The notes beneath the pieces were generated by a model. The model was not told the origin of the DNA. It ran no database searches and saw only the letters and a list, made by a program, of their open reading frames with translations. Positions 1 to 9,600 of a DNA stretch of 10,893 nt are shown in pieces. The DNA lies in contig JBMYRH010000058.1 in the NCBI GenBank assembly GCA_049602155.1, positions 1-10,893 on the forward strand, given 5' to 3'. Each line of letters starts with the position of its first letter. Positions within the stretch are counted from its first letter, which is position 1. The position numbers and the translations under genes were made by a program. The stretch comes from JBMYRH01 sp049602155. Lineage in GTDB: Bacteria; Myxococcota_A; UBA9042; PHBI01; JBMYRH01.

Positions 1-322
1 CCAAGAACGAGTCTTTCCCGCCGCTCCAGGAGAGCAGGTCGCAGGGGCCTGTCATCGGGCCGTTGAGCTCAAGCCAGGGATCTTGTTTGGGCTCGGCGCG
101 TCGGGCCTCATCAACCTCGACGTGGCCGTAGGGGCAATGGCGGCACCCACACCCGCAGCAGCTGCCCCGCTTCTGGAGCGCAAGCGCCGTGAAGACCCGG
201 TAGCCCGTGGCGGGGTCTCGATAGCTCTCAAGCCCCTCGGCACAAGCCTGGGCGTGTCGTTCATCAAGGCTCACGCCCCCCTTATCCTCCAAGCGTCGGC
301 TCATGGGAAGACCCAAATCCAT
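1..322 (-). CDS. DUF5522 domain fused to PP-loop ATPase (Dph6/ATP_bind_4-like), partial, 3' end beyond left edge
   Basis: The minus strand is open from ATG at 322 to the left edge, giving 107 residues with no stop. Residues 34-67 carry the hallmarks of DUF5522: YRDPATGYRVFTA at about 34-46, then KRGSCCGCGCRHCPYGH at 51-67, a cluster of five Cys and two His that probably binds a metal. A PP-loop signature follows at about residues 96-107 (LLSWSGGKDSFL). The SGGKDS core is the pyrophosphate-binding loop of N-type ATP pyrophosphatases and adenine nucleotide alpha-hydrolases such as diphthine-ammonia ligase. The likely role is ATP-dependent adenylation chemistry in the cytosol; the substrate cannot be told because the rest of the catalytic domain lies outside the window. 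The ATG overlaps an upstream TGA (TGATG), which suggests translational coupling. An alternative ATG lies at 304. Domain calls are from motif recognition. Confidence 0.85.
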   Translation of the reverse strand, partial: MDLGLPMSRRLEDKGGVSLDERHAQACAEGLESYRDPATGYRVFTALALQKRGSCCGCGCRHCPYGHVEVDEARRAEPKQDPWLELNGPMTGPCDLLSWSGGKDSFL

Positions 323-459
323 CACCTCAGCGCCTGCGAGGTCAGCGGGAGAGGGGAGAGGGCGCCCTGGACCTCGTGCACGTGCAGCGTGAGGGCGCGC
401 TTGTCCTCGGCGGGGGGGCTTTTGTGAGCAATAACTCGCCCGCGCCGGCCCACAGCCAC
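322..459 (-). CDS. Possible small ORF, 45 residues, unknown function
   Basis: A short minus-strand frame runs from GTG at 459 (or GTG at 453) to TGA at 324-322, sharing one base with the next gene's ATG. An AGGA (466-463) lies 9 nt before the GTG at 453 and 3 nt before the one at 459, so 453 fits better. The C-terminal half (LTLHVHEVQGALSPLP) uses almost only G/C-ending codons, which the other frames here do not, so it looks coding. The N-terminal half is basic and less convincing. An in-frame TGA at 492-490 limits any upstream extension to a few codons. I recognise no family. It could be a real small protein, a leader that couples translation to the downstream gene, or the remnant of a larger gene. 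Confidence 0.35.
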   Translation of the reverse strand: MAVGRRGRVIAHKSPPAEDKRALTLHVHEVQGALSPLPLTSQALR

Positions 460-551
460 TGGTCCTAGAGCCCCGGCCTTGCTATCGTCTCACTATCTCA
501 GACAGAATTTTTTGAGTACGGCGTCTCATCCGAAGGTGCCGAGGTGGCGCC
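460..551. promoter_or_regulatory. Divergent intergenic region with a weak promoter-like sequence
   Basis: These 92 bp separate the minus-strand genes from the giant plus-strand gene and must hold at least the plus-strand promoter. The tract at 506-515 (aattttttga) is the most AT-rich stretch in this GC-rich neighbourhood. TTGCTA at 479-484 and CAGAAT at 503-508, 18 bp apart, resemble -35 and -10 boxes (CAGAAT matches 4 of 6 consensus bases). This is a guess from sequence alone; no operator or hairpin was evident. Confidence 0.25.
541..547 (+). promoter_or_regulatory. Ribosome binding site supporting the TTG start at 552
   Basis: GAGGTGG lies 4 nt before TTG at 552, so the GAGG core is 7 nt from the start codon. 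The frame opens only after TGA at 513 and has no ATG or GTG before the hydrophobic segment. This site plus the signal peptide that follows is what fixes TTG 552 as the start. Confidence 0.6.
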
Positions 552-644
552 TTGTCTCCCGAACTAGCCCCAGCTCATCGCGCCACGTCAGCACTTCTGT
601 TGGCGCTCGGGTTCCTCTGTCTCGGTGCCACGTCCACCTGGGCC
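552..644 (+). other. Sec signal peptide, 31 residues
   Basis: Residues 1-10 form a short polar n-region ending in His-Arg. Residues 13-25 form a hydrophobic core (SALLLALGFLCLG). A T-S-T-W-A motif precedes Phe32, giving Ala at -1 and Thr at -3 for signal peptidase I. The Cys at residue 23 lacks a Gly/Ala before it and sits inside the core, so a lipoprotein signal is unlikely. The mature protein would begin FDPCG. Confidence 0.8.
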
Positions 645-3600
645 TTCGATCCATGCGGCACGGCGGGTATCCAGTGCGGTTTCTTTGAGGGGAGCGACGG
701 TCAGATTTTTGAGTGCGGTGAGTGCCCTGAAGGTGAAGAGTGCATGGACGGCACCTGCCTACCCCTTTGCACGCCGGAGCTTAGCTGCGAAGGCGCGACC
801 TGTGGGACCATCGATGACGGGTGTGGGGGGACGCTCTTCTGTGGAAGCTGCCCCGCGGGGGAGACATGCGACCAAGGGGTATGTGTCGACGCGTGTGTAC
901 CCGAGACCTGCGCGGCCCTCTCTTGTGGGCTCATGGATGATGGGTGCGGGGGCAGCGTAGACTGCGGCGTCTGCGCCAACGGCCCTGTGGGAGGTGCTCA
1001 GCCCTGGAACAACACCTGCGTGGGCGGAACCTGTGTGTGCGTCCCCGATACATCCTGCGGACCGGAGGCGTGCGGCGCAGCCCCGGACGGGTGTGGAGGG
1101 AGCCTAGAGTGCGGCGCCTGTGCAGAGGCCAAGTGGCCCACCCCCTCAGGAGACCTGTGGCGTTCACGCTCGGCAGGCGGGGTTGGTGCTCTTATCGGGA
1201 CGAGCGAGAGCCGGCCCGGTGTGTCTTGGCGCTACGCGTTGACAGGCGGGCCAATCGCTGAGGTCGACGCTCGGCTCTCGGATATCGACGGTGACGGTAC
1301 CCCCGAGGTGCTCATCGCGAGGCATCGGCGCCTCCGTGCCTTTGGCGCGCCTGTCGATGGACAGGGCCAGCCCAGCGCGCTCTGGGATAGCGGGCCGGTC
1401 GGAGTCGACGCCCTCCATGGTGTCTACGACATGAAGGGGGATGGGGAGCATCAGGTGTTGGCCTTGGGGGGCAACCCCTCCGGGCGCGTCTGGCTCTTTG
1501 ACGGCGTCAGCGGTGAGGCATTGTGGAGCGCCCCTGGGACACACGCGCACCTGGGGACGACGCTCTCAGAGGTCGTGGTGGGGCGCTTCGCGACCACCTC
1601 AGGGGCGTCAAAGGACATCTTGTGGAGCGTCACGGGGGATGGCTCAGAGGCCTTAGCGGTGACCTTAAACGCCCACTTCGACTTCTCTTCAGGCTGGTCG
1701 CCCCAGACGGGCTCGTCGAACACGGGCTTCGGTCAAGGCAGCTCAGGTCGGCCGGATCGCTTCGTCGCCGGGACGCTCACCAGCCAGGGAACGCAGGACC
1801 TCGCCATCACCACGGTAGGACAGGGGGTCTCCTCCCTCGATAACTTCCTGCTCCTCGAGGGGAGCTTCATCGCCGGCGAAGCGAGCCCCGCGCCACAGGG
1901 CCTTGGGGGTGACGCCCGGAGCATCTACCTCCTAGATGCCGACGGTGATGGGGCCTCGGAGGTGCTGGCTACGACCCTCTCTGACAGTGGGGGAGAGGGG
2001 CTGGGTGCACTCGATCCCTCCCGCATTGGGGCGGAAGCGGCGCCCTTCCCGAGGCTCTGGGCCTGTGTCTTGGATCCAGCGCTCCCCGGCGCCGACGCCC
2101 CCTCGCTGAGCGATCATGGGGTGCCGCCAGCTGACCTGACGGGGAATGGTCGCCTCAGCTGGGCCATCACGGCGAAAGGGATCCCCGCTGAGGGTGGGGG
2201 CTTTGAGAGCGTGGCTCCTTTTGAGAGTTGCCCCGGGCCGATCGCCTTCCCCTCGACCCTCGGTGCCACGGCAGACACCCCGGTCCTCCACATCCTCGAC
2301 GCCCGAACGGGGCAGGTCATCGCGCGCGAAGCGGGGCTTAAGCCCTTGGGGCACTTACCCGGACCAGTCGGGCAGGGCGCCCTGCTCGTCGCCCAGTCCC
2401 AAGCCGACGCTGTCGTCGGTCTCTACGCGGTACCGGACGCGCTGGTCGATCCGGCTGGTGGGCCACCGAGCGCCCCTGAGGACACGCCGCCTGGGCTCTC
2501 CCTTGTAGCCGAACTCCCTCTCGGCCTCGCGCCGCCAATCGCTGAGTCTCCAAACAGGCCCGCTGACAGGGTTCAGGAGGGCTTTGATACAGGGGCTCGA
2601 CTCGTCACCAGTCGGTCGAATGCCGACACATGGGCCTCGCTCCTCGTGAGCGACGGCGTCGCGCTACGCTGGGTGAGCATCAGCGATGATGACTCAGGCC
2701 TCAGCGTCAGCCTTGGCGGCGCTATCACCACCTGTGATGAGGGCTTCGGTGGGCACGTGATGCTCGCGCAGTGGCGGAGCCAGAGCGCAGAGGAGCTCTG
2801 TGAAGCCTGCGCGCCATTGGCCAGTGACCTTCACCTCCTCTTGTCATCTCACTATGGGCTCTGTGTCGTTGACGGGGCGCTCAAGACGCTGTGGTCGATC
2901 CCCGCCTGTGGCTCTGGAGCTGCGGGCGCCGAGGCGCGGGACTGCCTTCGCCCTGAAGCGGAGCCCTCGCTCCTGACAGGGGATCTGGATGGGGGGACCT
3001 CCGATATGTCCGACCCAGGAGCAGGGGACGAGCTCATCGTCTCGGGCAACGCCTGGGACCTCATCCCCAACGCCAGCGAACCCCTCTCGTATCGCTTCTC
3101 GGCCTCGAGCGCAGCGTTGATGTGCGATGAGAGTTCGGTTGAGCCGGCGGGTTTGCCGGTCGTGATCACCGAGGACATCTCGGCTATCGATGGCGCGACT
3201 GGAGCGCCGCCGATGTGGAGCGAACCTGTCCCTGAGGGCCACATCTTTCGGGCGCTTTCGCTTGGGGACTTCGGCCCCAGTGGCGTGAACGTCGCCGCCG
3301 TCTATGAAGATCCCGCCGCGACGAGTCGGACGCTACGCACCTACAAGGTCGAGGATCTCGGGCCCTCTTCGCCCAGCGGACAGCTCACCTCAGAGGCGAC
3401 GATGCCCATGGAGGAGAGCTGCGCGCTAGGCCGCTATGCCCTTTGGGCGGCGGACGTCGGGAAGACCACCTTTGATGCCTCTCAAGATGACCCCAATGTG
3501 TTTGGGGTTGGGCCCGCCTTTCGTGACGGCGTTGAGGAGCTCTTGACCCTCGACTGCGCGGGTCGACTCGACGTGTGGCAGGTCCCGGGTGGGGTGGTCA

Positions 3601-6600
3601 GCTCAAGCACCTACCCGAGCGATGTCGGGAGTGAGACGAGCCACTTCGCCTTCGCTCCTGTAGATGCGGGGGCGTGGCTGAGGCTCATCGCGCTTGAAGA
3701 CCGAATTGGGGCGGTCGCGCCTCAGCCCCAGCGTTCCTTCGGCTTCCCCTATGACATGGGCGACGAGTGGACTCATGTGCTTCACCCCAGCGGGACCACC
3801 AAGGGCCATGTGATCGCCGACTTGACCGGCACGAGCGACGTAGAGGTGGCCTTCGCCGATGCATTGGGGCAGCTCGCTATCCGAGACGCTGCGACAGGGG
3901 AGTCGGTGTCGGGTGTGCCTACCCTTGTCCTGAACGAGGGGCGCCTCTACACGAGCGCGAGCCCCGAGGTGGAGGCGCTCGTGGCTGAGCCGCTGAGCGC
4001 CATGATCGCCTTTGACGCGAACGGAGATGGCGCGCTTGACCTGGTCGCGGGCTCTAGCCGGGGGTGGCTCTATGCGCTCACGCTCGAGCCCCTCGAAGGC
4101 AGCTACATGCTGCTCTGGTCCTATCGTGTGGGCGCCCCCATCGTCGAGGTTGTGTCCGCTGATGCTGACGGGGATGGGGTGAGTGAACTCATCGTCGCGA
4201 CCTCCGATGCGAGGCTCTTTGGCCTCGCCCCGATGGCGATGCAGGGGCTTATCGAGAGCCCCGAGCCCGCTAGCCTCCTGCCTTCCCAGACGCTCAAGTT
4301 CTCGGGGAGGGTCCACGGGGCGAGCCACGCCCTCCTCACAGGGTTCCCGGGGGGGCTCGAGGTCCCGGTGAGCGTCGAGGCGGGGCAGTGGAGCGCGACG
4401 GTCTCCCTTGGGGGCACCTTCGCCGCGCCGACCGCGCTGGAGGTCAGCCTCTATGGGATAGGCGCGGGCTGGAACCCCCTAGCCTTTGACCAGCCGGTCT
4501 TGCTCGACACCAAGTCCTACGTCCTGGATCCTTCAGGGGACGCGGACCAGGACGGCGTGCCCAACGCCGAGGACTGCCCTCTAGGGGGCGGCCACGAGGA
4601 CCCGGAGGTCTACCCGGGTAAGCCCGACCTGTGTGATGAGATCGACAATGATTGCGACGGTGAGACCGACGAGGACGAGCCTTGCGACGCCGCCTGCGCG
4701 CTCACCCTCGGCTGGCCTCTCACGACCTGCGTCCTCGACGCAGGCTCCGCGGCGCTCTCGGGCGCGAGCTGGGAGGAGTTGAGCTTCACCGCTGAGCTTC
4801 AGGCCGGGAGCCTCGTGGGGATCCAGCTGACGGGGACGACCACCAAGCTCGAAGGGCAGGCGCCGACCTGGACCCTCACCGGGCTCCTGTCGACCCCCTT
4901 CCTCGAGGGGCTGCCGACGCTCAGCGCGCTCGAGGTCAGCGTCACGAGAGACGCCTCGGGCGCTGTCACAGCCACGGTCAATGGCGGCGACCTGATCCTC
5001 GGGGGCGAGCCCTTCGAGGTCACGGGGATGATCGATCTGGGCGCCGAGGACCTCACCTGGATCGCGATGCTGGACGTGCCGACCTTCGCCCCGTCCGGGC
5101 TGCCGCTGGTCTTCTCAGGGGCGACGCTGACCCTGAGCGGGGGGGCCTCCGAGTTGGGGCTATCGGGCCAGGTCACCCTTGAGCTTGGCCCCTCGAGCCT
5201 TACGGTGGAACTCACCGGCGTCTACGTCGACGTCGACAACCTCAGCGTCTCGGGTCAGCTCAGCGGTGAGGACCCCTGGCAGCCCATGCCCGGGGTGGTC
5301 GAGCTCGCCTTCCCCGAGCTGACGGCGACCTACGAGCGTGCGCAGGGCGAGGCCAGCGCTCAGGTCACGGCCACGCTCTTGCCCGAGCCCATCACCCTGC
5401 TCGAGGGGTTGAGCCTCGGCGGCGCGCTCGCTGAGGCGACCATGGACGCGGCAGGGACCTGGACCACCGCCCTGAGCGGCGCGATGAGCGCCCCGATGAT
5501 CGGGCAGATCGGGGTGGCCGGGATCGTCGCCGTCCCCCAGGCCCCGGCGCCCATCACCGCCTGCCTCGCCGGGGCGGCCGCCGAGCCCCTGGGCGTGCAC
5601 TCGCTCCTCACCTTCGAAGATGGCCCACCGGGGGCGCTGACCGGGCCCACGGCGACCCTGTGCATCAACAGCGAGGGCGAGAGGCTCGTCGCGCTGAGCG
5701 GACGCGCCGTCCTCCTCGATGACACCACCGTTGAGCTGAGCGAGGCGCGGCTCAGGCCGCCACCGGAGCCGGGCTCGGCGTGGTCTCTGGATCTGACCTT
5801 GGGCGGGAGCCTCCAGATGGGCCCCTTCGCCCTGGAGGCCGGCGCCTCGGTCGTGGTCGAGGACTCCGGGCAAGCCGCGAGCGTCACGGGCACGACCCAG
5901 CTCAGCGCCGCGGGGGCCAGCCTCTCCTTGGCCGTCGCGGGCAGCTACGGCCTGAAGCCCCCCGAGGGCCTCCGCGACTTCTCGCTCCTCGTGTCCGCCA
6001 TCGCGAACGGGGCGCAGTGGGGGCCCTTGAGCGACGTCGAGCTCCTCCTCGACAACGCCAACGCCAACGCCTCGGGTGAGCTCACGCGCGTCGATGACGC
6101 CATCAGCGGCCAGGTCAGCGTCGGGTTGACGGCCCCGCTCACCCTGCTCGATGGGGGGCTCGTCTTCCAGGACGCCCGCTTCGACCTGGGCTACCAGGAC
6201 GACGCCTGGGCGCTCTCGCTCGCGGGCGATGTCGACCTCGACCTGGGGCCGTCGAGCCTCGCGCTGACGCTCTCGGGCACCTACACGAACGCGAGCAATT
6301 TCGAATTCGACGGTGCTCTGGAGGCGAGCAGCACGTGGCAACCTCTCCCGGGGATAGACGGGCTCCTCTTCGCGGACGTCACCGGCCATTACAAGCGCTC
6401 CGCCGGGGTCACGGACGCCCGCTTTGACGCCGCCCTTGGCGAGCCCGTGGTCTTCATCGCGGGGCTCGAGCTCGACCAGGCGACGGCGAGGGCGCTCTAT
6501 GGCGATGAGGGGTGGAGCGTCGCGCTCTCCGGCGCGATGACGGCGCCCTTGCTCTCGACGGTCGAGGTGAGCGGGGCGGTGGTCGATCTCGGAGACGACA

Positions 6601-9600
6601 CCCCGACGCTCGCCTGCCTCTCCGGGGCGACCAGCGCGCCGCTGGGCGTGCACTCCCTGCTGGTCCTCGAGGACGGCGACCCCGCAGATCCCACAGGGCC
6701 GACGGCGACCCTGTGTCTGGACAGTGAGGGGGGCAAGATCGTCACCCTCTCCGGCCGCGCCACCCTCCTCGACGAGGCGCCGGTCGACCTGAGCGAGGCC
6801 CGCCTGACGCCGCCCTCAGCCGAGCTCTCGGAGTGGGCCCTCGACCTCACCCTGGGCGGCAGCCTCGCCATGGGCCCGGTCTCGCTCGCGGGCGGCGCCC
6901 TCGTCCAGGTCACCGAGTCCGGCCAGCACGCCAGCGTGTCCGGGCAGACCACGCTGGCCCTCGCGGGCACCGAGCTCTCGCTCATGGTCTCTGGAGGCTA
7001 CGACCCCTTGCCCGACGAGGGGCTCCGGGACTTCCACCTCGACGCGACCGCCATGGTCGAGGGCCAGACCTGGCGCCCGCTCGACGAGGTGGACCTCTGG
7101 CTGCCGCTCCCTGGCACGCTCGTCACCGGGAGCCTCTCCCGCAGCGCGGGCCTCTTCACCGGCGCGCTCACCTTGAGCCTCGGCGAGAGCTTGTCGCTCC
7201 TCGAGGGCGCGCTCACCCTCGAGGAGGCCGCCTTTGGGGCGCAGTGGTCGGGTGACGCCTGGCAGCTCGTGGCCCAGGGCCGCGTCGACGTGCCCATGCT
7301 CGGCGCCGCGGCGGTCTCGGGGGTGATCACCCAGGGCGCGCCTGGGGTCCCCTTCCTGGGGTGCCTCCAGGGGGCTTTGGTCGCGCCCGATGACGTCGTC
7401 GTGGCCTCCGGGCTCCTGACGCTCGCAGCCACGAGCCTCCAAGGCGTCGTCTGCCTGGAGGTCGACGACCAGGGCGGGGCGAGCGTGACCTCCAAGGTTC
7501 AGCTCGGCGACGCGGAGGCGCCCGTGGCGCTGGCGATCGGCGACCTCTTCACGGTGAGCGGCTCGGGCACCCTGAACATCGCCCCTGAGGATGGCGGGGG
7601 CCACACCTTGAGCGGTGGGCTCGCGGTCAGCGTCGACGTCGCCGAGCTCACGGGCTGGGGCCTCGAGGGGCTGCCCCTCTCCGGGACGGTCTCGGGCATC
7701 CTGAGCTTCTCGTCGGGGCAGCTCTCCCTGACCCTGAGCCTGGACGGGGGCGCGGTGAGCTTTGTACGCGTCGGTCAAAGCTGGGAGCTCGCCGCCGCGG
7801 TCGACGCGGTCTTCGCGCTGCCCCCCTTGGGCCAGCTCGTGGTCTCGGGGCACTTCGTCGCGACGCCCGAAGAGACGCAGGCCTGCGCAGCGGCGAGCTT
7901 CGTGCCCGCCTCGACCCTCAGCCTCCCGGGGCTCGAGCCCGGCTCGGTGAGCGCCCGGCTCTGCGGAGAGGTGACGCTGGTCGAGGTCGCGCCCGAGACC
8001 CTGGCGGACCTGAGCGCGATGGCTGTGGAGGTGAGCCTTGGCGGCTGGTCACCCTGGCCTGACCTGAGCCTCAGCGCGGACGCGACCCTCCGGCTCACCT
8101 ACGACGGGGGCTGGAAGAGCGAGCTCACCTGGGAGGCGGAGACGACGGCGCTCCCCATCGGTGATCTCAGCGTCCACGGGGAGCTCGCCATCGATCTCTC
8201 GACCTCGCCCCCCGAGTTGAGCGGCTGCGCCGAGGCGACCTTCACCCTCGCGGGGGAGCTCGGGCTCGACTTCCTCGAGCTCCCCGACCTGCCGACCGCG
8301 AGGCTCTGTGTGCCGGAACAGGCCTCCAACGAGTGGGCGCTCGAGCTCGACGTCCCTCTGAAGGATCCCGTCGAGGTGCCCGCCATCATCACGAAGAGGC
8401 TCGACGGCGACTGGGCCTTCACCCTCGCGCTTGACGCTCAGACCCTGCCCCTCGGCCCTGTGGGGGAGCTCACAGGGGTGAGCGGGGCGCTCGAGGCGGT
8501 CCACACCCAGGGCGCAGGTTTCGTCTTCGAGGTCGACGCCTGCCTTCAGGGGACCTTGAGCCTGGCCTTTGACTTCCCCGGGCTGCCCCCAGAGGTCGCC
8601 GCGGAGCTCTGCGTCAGCAACGCGCACTTTGCCGCCACCATCGCGCTGAGCGGGGAGGGGGACACCGGGTGGGAGCCCGTGCCAGGCCTCAACCTCGGGT
8701 CGCTCAGCGCTACCCTCAGCGATGGGCCTCACGGGTGGACGATGCGCGCGTCGATGGCCGACGCGGGGCTCAGCGCGGCGCCCTTCGATCAGGTCGGCAC
8801 CCTGAGCGTCTCCGAGGGGGACTTCGAGATCGCGATCCCCGCCGAGGGTGAAGGGCCGCTGAGCTTCGCGCTCGAGGTCGCCGCGAGCCTGAGCCCAGGC
8901 GAGGCTGTGAGCGCGGCGCTCGCGCCCCTCGGCCTGTCCGACACGAGCCTCGACCTCACCCTCGCGATGACCCAGGACGACCTCACGCTAAGCTTCAGCC
9001 TGGGCGCTTTGCCCCAGAGCCCCACCGTGGACCTCACCTGGCGCCAAGATCCCCAGAGCGACGCCTGGGGCTGGGCGCTCCTTATCGACTTCTCCGGGGC
9101 GGCGCTCTCCCTCGGGCCTGTCGGCCAGGTCACCTTTGACCAGGGGCAGCTCGAGGCCACCTACCTCGCCGCGGGTGGCGATGAGCCGGGGGTCTTCAGC
9201 TTCAGCGGCGAAGTGGCGGGGACCCTCGACCTCGAGGTCGCGATCCCCGGCTTCACGCTGCCAGAGATCGAGGCGCACCTCAGCGTCGGCCCTCAAGGGT
9301 GGCGCGTCCGCCTGGCGCTCCAGGATTGGACCCCCGTCCCCTGGCTGGTCGTCGACGCCGTCGATCTTCACTTCGAGCAGCAGGGCCAGGTGTGGACCGG
9401 CGCCATGGCCCTCGAGGGCCTCGAGGTCGAGGTCGGGACCTACGGCGCCGTGACCTTCGCCGGTGATCTGGTCGGGGTCGTCGACGCGGCGGTCGACCCA
9501 CCTCGCCTCACCTTCGAGGCCTGCGCGAGCGTGGAGCCCACCCCCGAGCTCATCGCGAGCCTGGCCCCGCCGACCGTGGGGGCCTTTACGTCGGTCGAGG

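Noticed and set aside
83..427. Plus-strand open frame of 114 codons
   Set aside because: It lies opposite the DUF5522/PP-loop gene, whose motifs are unmistakable, and has no recognisable domain of its own.
618..620. Lipoprotein attachment cysteine in the signal peptide
   Set aside because: Cys23 is preceded by Phe-Leu rather than a small residue at -1 and lies in the middle of the hydrophobic core, so it does not form a lipobox.
3603..4328. Minus-strand open frame of 241 codons
   Set aside because: It lies opposite the FG-GAP-like motifs at 3819, 4014 and 4161, which make sense only on the plus strand.
5160..6653. Long minus-strand open frame of 497 codons
   Set aside because: It lies fully opposite the giant plus-strand gene. 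Its product is dominated by Arg, Gly, Glu and Ala with no domain or hydrophobic core, as expected from the complement of GC-rich codons. The plus frame has a signal peptide, motifs and repeats.
6816..7853. Minus-strand open frame of 345 codons
   Set aside because: It is antisense to the repeat array, is low in complexity, and mirrors the duplication on the plus strand. It is a shadow frame.
8049..8732. Minus-strand open frame of 227 codons
   Set aside because: Same reasoning: biased composition, no motif, and complete overlap with a well-supported coding frame.
1281..9182. Shift in codon use within the giant gene as a sign of domain transfer
   Set aside because: In two 60-codon samples, G/C-ending codons were 45 of 60 at 1281-1460 and 52 of 60 at 9003-9182. 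The difference is small and could reflect amino-acid composition.
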